Positions 51,630-61,750 are shown, counted from the stretch's first letter. The stretch is 64,000 nt of DNA from an uncultured Clostridia bacterium (GCA_947627565.1 CANQWO010000001.1:1-64000); one strand, 5' to 3'. The notes: generated by a model not told the origin, from the letters alone. Program-made: numbers and translations.

Positions 51630-52796
51630 ATGCAAGGCAAGTTGAAAAAACGGACAAAAGTCATCCTCTGTACTATGGGTGCGATCTTGCTCGTACTCAT
51701 TATCGTGCTGTCGGTCGTATGCCACAGCCGCGCGTTGCACGCGGGGAAAATCAGCAGCGACGGCGCCTATGCGTCCGTAATGTCGGATATCGAAAACCTG
51801 TCCGACGCCAATCCGCGCGTCGTGGACCTTGCCATGCTCAGCTCGCACGACGCCAATACCTACAACCTCGACGAGCCCGCCGGGTTCAGCGGGGAAGTCA
51901 AGGCCTCCATGGTCCCGCTCTACAAGTTGGCGGGCGGCCTTGCGTACCGCTACACCAAGACGCAAGTCTCGCCCATCTACGACCAGCTCATGCAGGGCGT
52001 GCGGTATCTGCACTTCAAGATCTCCTATTACGACGGCGCATGGTACGGGAGCCACTCCCTCATCGACGGGCCGTTTGAGGACTATGTCGAGGACGTCCTA
52101 AGATTCCTCTCGAATGCGTCCGGGGAGTTCACGGTGCTTCAGTTCCAAATCATGTATGACTCCGGAACTACGCTCTCCGCCTTCCTTGCCCGCCTCTTCG
52201 GGATCGAATACGAGGGACATACGCTGGCGGATTTCATGCCGTATGCCGACATCCCGCTCGGCGAACTGACGTATAACGACGTCACGGAACACGGGACGCG
52301 CGGCGGCGCGGTCGTGATGGTCCTCCGGGACGGAGCGCTGACAGGCACCGACTTCTACGACATCGAGAAGAGCGTCTATCAAGGCAAGTGCTATGGGAGC
52401 CTCACCGAGGAACAACCCAAAAAGATACAACTCGCCAACAAATGGTATAACCGCATGGACAGCGACGCCCTGGCGGAGGCCGTCAGCCGTCAATGCGGGT
52501 GGATGAAAGACAACTTCGAGAAGTACAAGGATGGGTTCCGCATCATGCAGATGCAGACAAGCCCGACCTTGGAGGACGCGTTTGCGACCGTGGGCGCGTG
52601 GTCGCTCGTCTGCAAGGCAAAGACGCACAACGCGAAAATGCTTGAAAATCCGGCGTTTGACGAATGGATGAAGATCATGCCGATCATCGAGTGCGATTTC
52701 ACCACGTCGGCAAACGGCGACTTCAACAAGAATGTCAACGAGAAGATCATGACCTACAACCGCAACCTGGCCGCACAAATGCTCCGCGTATCCTGA
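51630..52796 (+). CDS. Membrane-anchored PI-PLC X-domain-like protein
   Basis: 388 aa. A basic start (MQGKLKKRTK) and a hydrophobic segment to about residue 30 form a signal anchor, so the protein is extracytoplasmic. The PI-PLC X-type barrel shows its first His in MLSSHDANTY, the Arg in QGVRYLHFKI and the second His in YGSHSLIDG. The usual LDIRV strand reads LHFKI. Bacterial relatives cleave phosphatidylinositol or GPI-type lipids; the substrate here is unknown. The frame is open upstream, but the signal anchor and the promoter fix the start at 51630. It has its own promoter and terminator and no SD. Confidence 0.82.
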   Translation: MQGKLKKRTKVILCTMGAILLVLIIVLSVVCHSRALHAGKISSDGAYASVMSDIENLSDANPRVVDLAMLSSHDANTYNLDEPAGFSGEVKASMVPLYKLAGGLAYRYTKTQVSPIYDQLMQGVRYLHFKISYYDGAWYGSHSLIDGPFEDYVEDVLRFLSNASGEFTVLQFQIMYDSGTTLSAFLARLFGIEYEGHTLADFMPYADIPLGELTYNDVTEHGTRGGAVVMVLRDGALTGTDFYDIEKSVYQGKCYGSLTEEQPKKIQLANKWYNRMDSDALAEAVSRQCGWMKDNFEKYKDGFRIMQMQTSPTLEDAFATVGAWSLVCKAKTHNAKMLENPAFDEWMKIMPIIECDFTTSANGDFNKNVNEKIMTYNRNLAAQMLRVS

Positions 52797-52848
52797 CGAT
52801 AGAGCGGAAATGCGGACGTCTCGAACGCCCGAAATCGCATAAAACCAA

Positions 52849-52878
52849 AACATCCCTCGATCTGAGGGATGTTCTTTA
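52849..52878. terminator. Terminator between the PI-PLC-like gene and the endonuclease IV-like gene
   Basis: Arms 52849-52858 and 52864-52873 (10 bp, loop GATCT) with CTTTAT on the right and AAAA on the left; it serves the convergent genes on both sides. Confidence 0.78.
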
Positions 52879-52898
52879 TGGAAATGGCGTCCGCGGCC

Positions 52899-53750
52899 CT
52901 ACCGCTCCGGTAGCAGATACATCCGCTTCATCGCCATGGCGTCATCGGCCTGCGTACCGTCCGATTCGCACACGATATAGGGCTCCAGCTTCAGCTCGTG
53001 CAACACTTCCGCCAGCGGTTCAAATTCGGGCCCGTACTCCGTATCGGAAAACGTGAGATGCCTGAGCTCCCCTTTGGGGCCGTATTGGATCTTGGAGAAA
53101 TGGACATGGAACTCCTTCATGCGCGCATAGCCGAGGTGCTCCAACATGTATTCGAGGCGGACGCGGTAGTCGGCCGCCGTCTTGAGACTGCCCTGTTCGC
53201 GCGCATTGACATGGCCGAAATCCACACAGGGTGTGAAAACGGGATCGATCTCGCAAAATTTTACGATCTCCTCGACCGTCCCGATCTGGGCGATCTTGCC
53301 CATCGTCTCGGGACAAAACAGAACGTCGCTCAGACCGTTGAGATAGATGGAATCGCGAAGCGTTTTGAGGCGGTCGCAAGTGCGCTCCACCGCGACTTCG
53401 CGCGCGTCCTTGCCCTGCGCCGCGGGATGGAAGACGAGCCGCCTTCCCCCCATCGCGCGGAGCATGCGGGCGCTGTCTAACACATAGCCGTAGGACTTTG
53501 CGGCCATCTCCTCGTCGGGATTGGCGAAATTGATGAAGTAGGGCGCGTGGACGGAGAGCTCGACGCCCTCCCGTTCGAAAGCGGCGCGGATCGAGGCGGC
53601 CTTCTTTTCCGTCATGTGAACGCCGCGGCCGAAGGAATACTCGAAGCAATCGAGACCGTTTTGTTTCACGAATCCCGCCGCTTCCTCGGTATGTTCATGG
53701 CCCTCTTCATAGAACCGTTCGCAATTGCCACTCGGGCCGAATTTGATCAT
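52899..53750 (-). CDS. Endonuclease IV-like TIM-barrel protein
   Basis: 283 aa. Xylose-isomerase-like barrel with the AP endonuclease 2 pattern: GPSGN, LSVHAPYFINFANPDEE, RLVFHPAAQGKDA, FCPETMGKIAQIG, PCVDFGHVNARE, EFHVHFSKIQYGP. The His, Glu and Asp residues match the three-zinc site of Nfo, so an AP-site endonuclease in base excision repair is likely; sugar isomerase relatives are possible. Overlaps the DUF3267 gene by four bases and closes the rimP-ribF block. Confidence 0.88.
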   Translation of the reverse strand: MIKFGPSGNCERFYEEGHEHTEEAAGFVKQNGLDCFEYSFGRGVHMTEKKAASIRAAFEREGVELSVHAPYFINFANPDEEMAAKSYGYVLDSARMLRAMGGRRLVFHPAAQGKDAREVAVERTCDRLKTLRDSIYLNGLSDVLFCPETMGKIAQIGTVEEIVKFCEIDPVFTPCVDFGHVNAREQGSLKTAADYRVRLEYMLEHLGYARMKEFHVHFSKIQYGPKGELRHLTFSDTEYGPEFEPLAEVLHELKLEPYIVCESDGTQADDAMAMKRMYLLPER

Positions 53751-54409
53751 GAATTTTCCTCTTCTGAATGGTCTTCCTCGGACATGGGTGCCACGTTTTC
53801 GCTGTCTTGCTGTGAAATTTCCTCAGCCGTCATGGGACGATAGACGGTCATGGCAAGGCCTGTATCCTTGACCAAAATCCCCTTCGGAGCGCGGATGATC
53901 TTGCAGGCGACGAAGAGGTCTCCGCTCGCGCCGCTGATGTTGACGATCTGCAAACACCAAAAGAACCAGAACCAGATCCCCGACGGAATGAAGATGTTCC
54001 CGACGCCGAAGAGGATCCCCCAAATGACAAGAGGCGCAAGCGCGACGACGAGATAGCGGGGTTTATCGCAGAACGCGTCGTTTCCGCAATATGCCGCCCA
54101 GCCGACAAAGCCGAATTTCGGGCGGACCTTGGTAAACAGATACAGGAACAGCCCGTGCGTCAGCTCGTGGAGCACGAAATAGCCGACAAGCGCCACGAGA
54201 AGGCCGAGGAAGAGGAGCACGATCTCCCATGTGCTTGCCCCGCCTTTCACAAAGACGTCGATGGGGTCCTCGATCAGACAACCCACGATGAACAGCACCA
54301 GGCCGATCAGCAGCGCGAGCCCGTTCACGATCCAAAACTGTCTTTTGTTGTTTTGAAGATCGATGGTCTCCTTGACCTTAAAATGGTCCGGTAAATTTTT
54401 ATAACACAT
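53747..54409 (-). CDS. DUF3267 membrane metalloprotease-like protein
   Basis: 220 aa with four or five membrane segments. A zinc-protease motif VLHELTHG (HExxH) lies in the second hydrophobic region, and ISGASGDLF carries a conserved Asp that could be the third ligand, as in site-2 protease-like proteins. The C-terminal 40 residues are acidic and soluble. Function unknown. It starts 11 bases inside ribF. Confidence 0.82.
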   Translation of the reverse strand: MCYKNLPDHFKVKETIDLQNNKRQFWIVNGLALLIGLVLFIVGCLIEDPIDVFVKGGASTWEIVLLFLGLLVALVGYFVLHELTHGLFLYLFTKVRPKFGFVGWAAYCGNDAFCDKPRYLVVALAPLVIWGILFGVGNIFIPSGIWFWFFWCLQIVNISGASGDLFVACKIIRAPKGILVKDTGLAMTVYRPMTAEEISQQDSENVAPMSEEDHSEEENS

Positions 54410-55301
54410 TTTTCAACCTCCCGATGTCCCTCTCAAGCTGCTCTCTCAAAGCCTCCGCCGAGGGAAATTTTTCAATTGGACGATAAAATTCATTCGGATA
54501 GACGCGCACCGTCGCGCCGTAGAGGTCGCCCGAGAACCCATAGAGGTAGGTTTCGAGCTTCTTTTCCTTTACGCCGAACGTCGGACGGGCTCCGAGATGG
54601 ATGATGCATGGGAAATTCCCCTGCGGCGTGGAAGCGAGGCCGCCGTAAACCCCGTCCGGCGGAAGCAACTTTTCCGCGGGGACGGAAAGATTCAGCGTGG
54701 GGAATCCGTAGGTCCTCCCCACCTCCCTTCCGTGCTCCACAACGCCCTGCACAAAATAGGCGCTCCGATAGAAATCTTGGCCGCGGGCGCAGAAGCAGGC
54801 ATTGAGACGGGACAAGTCGCCCGTTTTGAGGAAATTCTTGCAGGCGGACGTGGAGATCTTGCGCGCCCTCCCGCTCTCCTCCGCGAGATATTTTACGGTT
54901 TTATGGACATGGACGGGGCAGGCCGCATGACGCTCCAACAGCGCGGGCGTACCGAGCGCGTCCTTTCCGAACCGGAAGTCCTCGCCGCACACCAAAAGCC
55001 GCGCGGGAACGGCTTCCGACAGCTCCCGCAGGAAATCCGCGGCCGGCGTTTCGCGAAGCCGCTCGGTAAACGGGATCTCATAGACGACGTCGATCCCGGC
55101 CTCGGCGAATACATATTCCCGCTCCGCGCTCGTGAAGAGTTCCCTGCCCTTCCCGCCGAGGATCGTGGTGATCGCAACGGGCAGGCGGGCGCGCTTTGCA
55201 TACGCCAGAAGAGCGCGGTGGCCGAGGTGCAATCCGTCGAATCCGCCGAGCACCAGCGCGCAGGGCGTCGGGACCCGTTCGCCGTAGGTATAGCTCAGCA
55301 T
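54399..55301 (-). CDS. ribF: Bifunctional riboflavin kinase/FAD synthetase
   Basis: 300 aa. The N-terminal FMN adenylyltransferase domain has GGFDGLHLGHRAL and ISTSACKNFLKTGDL (ISSTxIR-type motif, diverged: the usual Arg is missing). The C-terminal kinase domain has GRTYGFPTLNL and the final Glu/Arg region. It makes FMN and FAD from riboflavin. Overlaps truB by seven bases, the standard truB-ribF pair. Confidence 0.94.
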   Translation of the reverse strand: MLSYTYGERVPTPCALVLGGFDGLHLGHRALLAYAKRARLPVAITTILGGKGRELFTSAEREYVFAEAGIDVVYEIPFTERLRETPAADFLRELSEAVPARLLVCGEDFRFGKDALGTPALLERHAACPVHVHKTVKYLAEESGRARKISTSACKNFLKTGDLSRLNACFCARGQDFYRSAYFVQGVVEHGREVGRTYGFPTLNLSVPAEKLLPPDGVYGGLASTPQGNFPCIIHLGARPTFGVKEKKLETYLYGFSGDLYGATVRVYPNEFYRPIEKFPSAEALREQLERDIGRLKNVL

Positions 55302-56143
55302 AGCTTTTTTTCGGGGCGGAGCACGCCCTCCTCCACTTTGCCGACGCCGTAAAAGACGCCTTCGCGGTAGATCTTATAGGTTCCGTCTTCGGCCTCGACG
55401 GGGAAGCGCACGCCGTTATAATATCGTTCGTCGTTTACCTCCAAGACCGCAAACGGCAATACCATGTCCGTGGGTATGATGTAATTTTGCCAATTTTCGG
55501 GCGTCAACGTCTCGAGCGGCACGGCCGTCTCTTCATCGAAGACGCCGCTCTTTGTGCGGCGGAGCGCAGACGTATAGCCCTGCGTGCCGAGCGCAAGCGC
55601 GAGGTCGCGCGAGAGGGAGCGGATGTATGTCCCCCCGCTGCATTCGATGCGAAATTCGAACTCGTCGGGTGCAGTCTGACCGAGAAGGTCAAAGGAAAAG
55701 ATCTCCACTTCCTTCGCGGGGAGATCGAAGTCGAGGCCGTCGCGCGCGAGCTCGTAGCCCCGCTTGCCGTCGAGACAGCGGGCGCTGAACTTGGGCGGGA
55801 TCTGCGCGATCTTGCCCGTAAAGGAAGCGAGCGCACCCGCGATCTCATGTCCTTCGGGAACGCGGCCCCCCACCGTCACCGTGCCCTCCGCGTCCAACGT
55901 CTCCGTCGTCGCGCCGAAACGGAAGCGGGCGACGTAAGTCTTGTGTTTTTCCAAAAAGTAATCAAAGAGGCGCGTCGCCCCGCCGATGCCGACGGGAAGC
56001 ACGCCCGAGGCTAAGGGATCGAGCGTTCCGAGATGGCCGCAGGCCGTCTTTCCGCACGCGGGTCGGATGAGCCGTTTGACGCGGTTGACGACATAGGCGG
56101 ATGTGTCTCCGCGCCGCTTATCGATGTTGAGAAAACCCGTCAT
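55295..56143 (-). CDS. truB: tRNA pseudouridine55 synthase
   Basis: 282 aa from the ATG at 56143. Motif I GFLNIDKRRGDTS, catalytic Asp in GHLGTLDPLASGVLPV, then YVARFRFGATTETLD and CSGGTYIRSLSRDL. It forms pseudouridine in the T loop of tRNAs. Overlaps nrnA by four bases. Confidence 0.96.
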   Translation of the reverse strand: MTGFLNIDKRRGDTSAYVVNRVKRLIRPACGKTACGHLGTLDPLASGVLPVGIGGATRLFDYFLEKHKTYVARFRFGATTETLDAEGTVTVGGRVPEGHEIAGALASFTGKIAQIPPKFSARCLDGKRGYELARDGLDFDLPAKEVEIFSFDLLGQTAPDEFEFRIECSGGTYIRSLSRDLALALGTQGYTSALRRTKSGVFDEETAVPLETLTPENWQNYIIPTDMVLPFAVLEVNDERYYNGVRFPVEAEDGTYKIYREGVFYGVGKVEEGVLRPEKKLC

Positions 56144-57108
56144 GCGTCCTCCATGTGCTGAAAAACGGCATAGCGCAGCCTGTCGAGCGCTTCTTCGAAC
56201 TCGCCGAAGAGCATGCAACCGGAGGCGAGGATGTGCCCGCCGCCGCCGAACGTGCGCGCAACTTCGTTGACGTTGACCTTCCCCTTGGAGCGGAGAGAAA
56301 CTTTGTATTGCCCGCGCTTCACTTCGAGCAGGCACGCGCTCACTTCCACGCAATCGACGGAGAGCCCGAAATCGACGAGGCCTTCCGTGGCATCCGGGCC
56401 GAGGCCGTATTTTTCAAGCCGCTCCTGCGGAACAAAGGCCACGACGAGCCGATCCTCCAACAGATAGCGGAGCCGTGAGACCGTCTCGGCATACAGACCC
56501 GCCTGCGCCTTACTGCGGCGCCGCAGCATCTCATAGGTGATTTCGGAGAGGCGCGCGCCCCCATCCGCCGCCCGTGCCGCACAGCGGAGCGTCTCACCGT
56601 CGACGTCGCTGTGGGAAAGACCGCCCGAATCCGTGATCATGCCGAGCATGAGGAAGTCTGCGATCTCCGCCGTCAGGGGGACTTGGAGCGCGTCGATGAG
56701 CGCAAACACATTTTCCGCGTTGCTCGCCCGCTCGCGCACGAAATTATACGCCGCAAAGCGCGTATTGGAAATATGGTGGTCGATATTGACGCTGACTTGC
56801 TTCTTCGCGCGGGCACGCCAAACCTCTTCGAGCCTGCCGAGACGGGAGGCGTCGCTCGTATCGACCGCGATCACGGCACCGCCGTTCAGAGACGGCCGCG
56901 TTCCGATCTCCCGCATCCCCTCGAGAAAGAAAAACTTGGGGGGGATGGGCGCTTCGTTTACGACTTCGCTCCGGACCCCGCACAGAGAAAGAGCGCGGGA
57001 CAGCGCCATGCCGCAACCGAGCGTATCGCCGTCGGGCCGCATATGCGTAAATATCACCGCGCTTTTCGATTGTTTTAAGACGTTCGCAATTTCTCCGATC
57101 GTAGTCAC
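56140..57108 (-). CDS. nrnA: DHH-family oligoribonuclease/pAp phosphatase (NrnA)
   Basis: 322 aa. DHH motifs: FTHMRPDGDTLGCG, VAVDTSDASRLG, NIDHHISN (the DHH), GMITDSGG; the C-terminal DHHA1 domain has GGGGHILASGCM. It degrades nano-RNA and pAp. One base after rbfA, as in many Firmicutes. Confidence 0.95.
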   Translation of the reverse strand: MTTIGEIANVLKQSKSAVIFTHMRPDGDTLGCGMALSRALSLCGVRSEVVNEAPIPPKFFFLEGMREIGTRPSLNGGAVIAVDTSDASRLGRLEEVWRARAKKQVSVNIDHHISNTRFAAYNFVRERASNAENVFALIDALQVPLTAEIADFLMLGMITDSGGLSHSDVDGETLRCAARAADGGARLSEITYEMLRRRSKAQAGLYAETVSRLRYLLEDRLVVAFVPQERLEKYGLGPDATEGLVDFGLSVDCVEVSACLLEVKRGQYKVSLRSKGKVNVNEVARTFGGGGHILASGCMLFGEFEEALDRLRYAVFQHMEDA

Positions 57109-57109
57109 G

Positions 57110-57466
57110 TCAATCTTCCTTATTCAGCTTTGCAAAGAGCTCGTCCATCTTGGAGCCGTATTCAAAACTCTCATCGGGCAAAAACGTGAGTTCGGGCACC
57201 GTTCTCAACCGCATCACGCGGGCGAGCTCATGGCGGACGAATCCCGCATTCTCGCGGATGATCTCAAAGGAACGCTTCTTGACCGAGGGATCGGCCGCAT
57301 ACACGCTCACATAGACCTTGGCAGTCTTGAGATCGGGGGCGACGTCGGCCTCCGTCACGCTGATGAGCCCGGAAAGCGCAGGTTCGCGGTCCTTGAGCGG
57401 CCCCGACAAAATGGCGGCGATCTCCTTGCGAAATTCGCTCGAAAGCCGCTCGGTGCGCTTCGTCAT
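57110..57466 (-). CDS. rbfA: Ribosome-binding factor A
   Basis: 118 aa. KH-like fold with SSEFRKEIAAIL, LISVTEADVAPDLKTAKVY and LARVMRLRTVPELTFLPDES, all typical. It matures 16S rRNA of the 30S subunit. Start at 57466 overlaps infB by four bases. Confidence 0.96.
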   Translation of the reverse strand: MTKRTERLSSEFRKEIAAILSGPLKDREPALSGLISVTEADVAPDLKTAKVYVSVYAADPSVKKRSFEIIRENAGFVRHELARVMRLRTVPELTFLPDESFEYGSKMDELFAKLNKED

Positions 57467-60087
57467 GCCGGTTTTACCTCCTCGATGAGATAGCATTCGA
57501 TGAAGTCGCCGACGCGGACTTCGTTGAAGCCCTCGATGGCGCAACCGCATTCGAGGCCTGCGGCGATCTCCTTCACTTCGTCTTTATAATGCTTGAGCGT
57601 CTTGGCGTTGCCCTCGACGATCATGATATTGTCGCGGTAGATGCGGAGTTTCCCGCCGCGCATGAGCCTTCCCTCCACGACGAGGCAGCCCGCGACCACA
57701 CCGACACCCGTGACGTTGAACGTCTGGCGGACTTCGGCTTTGCCGATGAGCGTTTCCTTGTATTTGGGAGACAGCATCCCCTTGAGCATGGCCTCCATCT
57801 CGTCGAGAAGCTCATAGATGATGCGGTACATGCGAATCTCCACGCGCGCCCGCTCGGCCATCGTCTTGGCTTTGGCGTCGGGACGGACGTTGAAGCCGAT
57901 GACGAGCGCCTTGGAGGACTCGGCGAGCGAGACGTCGCTCTCGGTGATGGCGCCCGCCGCCGCGCGGATGATGTTGACTTTCACCTCTTCGTTGGTCAGT
58001 TTCTCCACGGAAGCGCGGACGGCCTCGACGGAGCCCTGCACGTCTGCCTTGATGATGACGTTGAGGTTCTTCATCGCCCCCTCCTCGGCGGCTTTGAACA
58101 TATCCTCGAACGAGATCTTGCCCTTATCCTGCACGAGCGACTCGCGCTGCTTGTTCTTGCGCTCTTCCTGCACCTTCTTCATCAGCGCTTGGTCGACCGC
58201 AAAGATGGCGTCGCCCGCATTGGGCACGTCCTCGAGCCCGAGCACCGAAACGGCCATGGACGGGCCGGCCTCTTTGACCGTCTTGCCCTGGTCGTCGATC
58301 ATGGCGCGGACGCGGCCCATCGTCGTACCCGAGATGAGGTTGTCGCCCGTGCGGAGCGTGCCGTTCTGGACGAGTACGCTCGCCATGGGGCCCTTGCCCT
58401 TGTCGAGCTTGGCCTCGATGACGACGCCCTTTGCCTTTCGGTCGGGATTGGCGCGCAGTTCCTGCATTTCCGCCTGCAAATAGATGCTCTCGAGCAGTTC
58501 GTCGATGCCCTCGCCCGTCTTGGCCGAGACGGGGACCACGATGACGTCGCCGCCCCATTCCTCGGGAACGAGGTTATAGTTCATGAGCCCCTGCTTGACC
58601 TTATCGGGGTAGATGTTGGGTTTATCCATCTTGTTCATCGCAACGATAATGGGGACGTCGGCCGCCTTGGCGTGGTCGATGGCCTCCACCGTCTGCGGCA
58701 TGATGCCATCATCCGCCGCCACGACGAGGACGACGATATCGGTGACCTGCGCCCCTCTTGCGCGCATGGCGGTGAACGCCGCATGGCCCGGCGTATCGAT
58801 GAACGTGATCTTTCTGTCGCCGGGGAGCGAGACGGTGTAGGCGCCGATGCTCTGCGTGATGCCGCCCGCTTCGCCCGCGGTGACGTTGGTCTTGCGGATG
58901 GCGTCGAGGAGCGACGTCTTGCCGTGGTCGACGTGGCCCATCACGGTGACGACGGGCGCGCGCACGACGAGATTTTCCGATTCGTCTGCTCCGTGTTCCT
59001 CGATGAGGACGTCTTCCGCCGTCTTTTCGGGCTTATATTCGAGGTCGATGCCCATTTCGAGGGCCATATACGCGGCGCTCTCATAGTCCACAGACTCGTT
59101 GACCGTCTTCATGACGCCCTCTTTGAAGAGGCGCTTCGTGATCTCCACCGCGGAGATCCCGAGCTTTTCGGAGAGCACCTTGATGGGGATCTCCTGCGTC
59201 GTGACGACGGCGTGGTCGATCTTGACGGCCTGCGTCTCCTTCCGGACTTTCTTCCCGAAGCGGGCCTTGCGGTAGCCGCTCTCCTTATCGAAATCGCCGA
59301 TGCTGGCGCCCTGCTGGCGCTGAAGCGCGCGCTTGTTGACGGGGCCGCGCGACTTCTCGACGTAGGTCTTTTCAAATTTCTTCGCAGGTTCCCTGCGAGG
59401 AGCGGGAGCGGGTGCGGGCGTCGGAACGGGGCGCGGGCCAAGCGGACGGGCCCCCATGGGACGCGGCGCGCCCGTCTGCGGACGGGCCCCCATGCCCTGC
59501 GGACGCACGCCCTGGCCGGGGGTGCGCGGAGGGAGCGGACGTCCCGCGTTGCCGGCAGGCCGCACGGGAGGGGTATAGGTGGGTCTTGCGGGCCGTTCGG
59601 GACGCGCTTCGGGCCGGAACGTCTTCCCCGGCGCGGCTTCGCCGCGTACAGGCGCAGGACGCTGCGGACGCTCCGCGGCGGGCCGTCTCTCGGGAGAGGC
59701 GGGCTGCGCGACGGGCGACGGTTTCCCGGCGGGTCTTTCGGCGGACTTCTCCGCGCTTTCCGCGCCGGCCTGCCCGGCTTTGCGCTGTTCGGCCTCGGCG
59801 GCGCGCTTGGCCTCTTCGGCCGCCCGCTTTTCCGCCTCGGCGCGCTCTGCCTCCGCGCGCGCGGCTTCCTCGGCGGCACGCTTGGCTTCCTCGGCGATCC
59901 GCGCCTCCTCCGCCCGCTGCGCCGCCTCTTCATCGGCTCTGCGCTGGGCCGCCGCGGCTTCAAATTCCCCGAGCCGCTTCAAAATATCTCCCAAATGGCG
60001 CTCGTTGACCGCGATGGCTTCCTTGAGCGAAACCGTCGCCTTGTCCTTGGGAAGCGCGCCCAATTTTTCAATATTATCGTATGGCAT
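57463..60087 (-). CDS. infB: Translation initiation factor IF-2
   Basis: 874 aa from the ATG at 60087 (SD AAGGAGGG). The first 280 or so residues are a repetitive Ala/Glu/Arg helix and a Pro/Arg/Gly-rich linker of low complexity, then IF2_N. The GTPase begins at residue 384 with [10 protein letters not shown], followed by DTPGHAAF and NKMDK; domains II, III and the C-terminal fMet-tRNA-binding C2 follow. It places initiator tRNA on the 30S subunit. Long open frames on the opposite strand across the linker are compositional artefacts. Confidence 0.97.
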   Translation of the reverse strand: MPYDNIEKLGALPKDKATVSLKEAIAVNERHLGDILKRLGEFEAAAAQRRADEEAAQRAEEARIAEEAKRAAEEAARAEAERAEAEKRAAEEAKRAAEAEQRKAGQAGAESAEKSAERPAGKPSPVAQPASPERRPAAERPQRPAPVRGEAAPGKTFRPEARPERPARPTYTPPVRPAGNAGRPLPPRTPGQGVRPQGMGARPQTGAPRPMGARPLGPRPVPTPAPAPAPRREPAKKFEKTYVEKSRGPVNKRALQRQQGASIGDFDKESGYRKARFGKKVRKETQAVKIDHAVVTTQEIPIKVLSEKLGISAVEITKRLFKEGVMKTVNESVDYESAAYMALEMGIDLEYKPEKTAEDVLIEEHGADESENLVVRAPVVTVMGHVDHGKTSLLDAIRKTNVTAGEAGGITQSIGAYTVSLPGDRKITFIDTPGHAAFTAMRARGAQVTDIVVLVVAADDGIMPQTVEAIDHAKAADVPIIVAMNKMDKPNIYPDKVKQGLMNYNLVPEEWGGDVIVVPVSAKTGEGIDELLESIYLQAEMQELRANPDRKAKGVVIEAKLDKGKGPMASVLVQNGTLRTGDNLISGTTMGRVRAMIDDQGKTVKEAGPSMAVSVLGLEDVPNAGDAIFAVDQALMKKVQEERKNKQRESLVQDKGKISFEDMFKAAEEGAMKNLNVIIKADVQGSVEAVRASVEKLTNEEVKVNIIRAAAGAITESDVSLAESSKALVIGFNVRPDAKAKTMAERARVEIRMYRIIYELLDEMEAMLKGMLSPKYKETLIGKAEVRQTFNVTGVGVVAGCLVVEGRLMRGGKLRIYRDNIMIVEGNAKTLKHYKDEVKEIAAGLECGCAIEGFNEVRVGDFIECYLIEEVKPA

Positions 60088-60403
60088 GATCGTACCCTCC
60101 TTGAGGATTCCCCTCCAATCCCGCCTCGCGGCACACGGCCGCCGCAAGATGTTCTTCCCGCATGGCCGCAAGTTTGCAACAGGCCTTCCCGGTCAGTGCC
60201 TCCAAGTCGTCTACGACGAGGAGCGGACAGGCGAATCTCTTTTTCAAACTCTCGATTTCTTTCTTCGTGTTCTCCGACGCATGCGCATCGGCAATGAGAA
60301 GCCAGACCCGGCCGCGGACGGCCTGCACGGCGTTGACGCCGAGGACCAGCTTGCGCGCGCGCATTGCGAATCCGAGATAGGTCTTGATTTTATTTGCGTC
60401 CAA
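60074..60403 (-). CDS. ylxQ: YlxQ-type L7Ae/L30e ribosomal-like protein
   Basis: 109 aa. L7Ae/L30e/S12e fold: KTYLGFAMRARKLVLGVNAV, VWLLIADAHASENTKKEI, CPLLVVDDLEALTGK. It probably binds a kink-turn RNA; role unknown. It overlaps infB by 14 bases and ylxR by 14 bases, the normal order nusA-ylxR-ylxQ-infB. Confidence 0.93.
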   Translation of the reverse strand: MDANKIKTYLGFAMRARKLVLGVNAVQAVRGRVWLLIADAHASENTKKEIESLKKRFACPLLVVDDLEALTGKACCKLAAMREEHLAAAVCREAGLEGNPQGGYDHAIR

Positions 60404-60659
60404 GAAATTCCTCCTCGAGCCGCTGATAGACGTCGTCGCCCAAGGGCACGGAAAAAGCCCTGTTCAGAAGTTTTTTCCGTCCGAGCTTTTGGATGCAATC
60501 CGCATTCGGACAGACATACGCCCCCCGCCCGGAAAGTTTGCCCGTCGTATCGAATACGATGCTTCCCTCCGGGGTGCGAACGACGCGCAAAAGTTCGCGT
60601 TTCGGTTTTTCCTCCCTGCAGGCGATGCACGTCCGCATCGGAAGTTTTTTGGGCTCCAT
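60390..60659 (-). CDS. ylxR: YlxR family RNA-binding protein
   Basis: 89 aa. RTCIACREEKPKRELLRVVR and GRGAYVCPNADCIQ are the DUF448 signatures with Cys pairs. Small basic protein of the nusA operon, recently linked to RNase P regulation in Bacillus. Its first base overlaps the nusA stop. Confidence 0.93.
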   Translation of the reverse strand: MEPKKLPMRTCIACREEKPKRELLRVVRTPEGSIVFDTTGKLSGRGAYVCPNADCIQKLGRKKLLNRAFSVPLGDDVYQRLEEEFLGRK

Positions 60660-61750
60660 CAGGCCTCCGCATCCTCGGGCCCGTCGAGGCCGAGGTCGAG
60701 TTTGGCTGCCGCCGATTCACTCTTTACGTCGATCTTCCAGCCCGTGAGACGGGCCGCAAGGCGCGCATTCTGGCCGTTCCGGCCGATGGCGAGGGAGAGC
60801 TTGTCGTCCGGCACCACCGCGACGGCGGATTTCTCCCCGAGCTGCGTGACGGAGACGACCGTTGCGGGAGAGAGCGCTTTCGCAATAAACTCCAACGGAT
60901 TTTCGCTCCAGAGAATGATGTCGATCTTTTCGCCGCCCAGCTCTGCCACGACGGCGTTGACGCGCGCGCCCTTGTTGCCGACGCAGGCGCCGACGGCGTC
61001 TACGCGGGGATCGACCGAGGCGATCGCCATCTTGGTGCGCTGTCCCGGTTCGCGGGAGACCGATTTGATGACGACCGTCCCCGCTTTGATCTCGGGGACT
61101 TCCTCCTCGAAGAGCCGCTTCACGAGGCCGGGCGCCGCACGGGAGACGAGCACCTGCGCGTTCCTGCCGCCGCTGCGGACGCGTTTGACGAAGACCTTGA
61201 TGCGGTCGCCCGTCTCATACCGCTCGCCCGCGACCTGATCCTGCGGGAGCATCAGCCCCTCGATCTGTCCCTTGCCGAGCTCGATATAGACGTTACGCAT
61301 ATCCACCTTCCGGACCAGCCCGCTCATGAGCTCGCCCTCTTTATCGGAAAACTCGGAGAGCGTATTATCGCGCTCCGTCTCGTGGATCTTTTGAAGAATG
61401 ACTTGTTTGGCCGTCTGCGCCGCGATCCGCGAAAAGTCCTTGGGGACAAACTCCTCGGTGAGGACGTCGCCCACTTTCACGTTCTTTTTGATCTCGAGCG
61501 CGTCCTTGAGATAGATCTCCCCGTCGCCGAGCTCTTCGACTTCGTCGTCGACAACGTTGCGCAGGAGGAAGAACTTGATGGTGCTCTTCTCGGGATTGAG
61601 CCGGACTTCGACGTTGCCCGTCTCTCCGAACATCTGCTTTTTGTAGGCGGAGGCAAGGGCGCCCGAGAGCGCGTCGATAAATACTTCTTCGGAAATGCCC
61701 CGTTCGCGTTCCAAGTCGGCAAGCGCCGCAAAGAAATCCTTGTTGACCAT
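60659..61750 (-). CDS. nusA: Transcription termination/antitermination factor NusA
   Basis: 363 aa, the Firmicutes short form without C-terminal acidic repeats. N-terminal RNA-polymerase-binding domain to about residue 125, S1 domain (LMSGLVRKVDMRNVYIELGK) and two KH domains (GNKGARVNAVVAELGGEKIDI; SLAIGRNGQNARLAARLTGWKI). SD GGGAG before the ATG. 58 bases separate it from rimP; no terminator is seen there. Confidence 0.96.
   Translation of the reverse strand: MVNKDFFAALADLERERGISEEVFIDALSGALASAYKKQMFGETGNVEVRLNPEKSTIKFFLLRNVVDDEVEELGDGEIYLKDALEIKKNVKVGDVLTEEFVPKDFSRIAAQTAKQVILQKIHETERDNTLSEFSDKEGELMSGLVRKVDMRNVYIELGKGQIEGLMLPQDQVAGERYETGDRIKVFVKRVRSGGRNAQVLVSRAAPGLVKRLFEEEVPEIKAGTVVIKSVSREPGQRTKMAIASVDPRVDAVGACVGNKGARVNAVVAELGGEKIDIILWSENPLEFIAKALSPATVVSVTQLGEKSAVAVVPDDKLSLAIGRNGQNARLAARLTGWKIDVKSESAAAKLDLGLDGPEDAEA

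Noticed and set aside
57589..60297. 902-codon open frame on the plus strand opposite infB, and a 770-codon one at 59579-61891
   Set aside because: Both run antisense to infB, ylxQ, ylxR and nusA, whose products are unmistakable. The open frames follow from the GC-rich, Ala/Arg/Glu codon pattern of the IF-2 linker; they contain no domain and no ribosome binding site.
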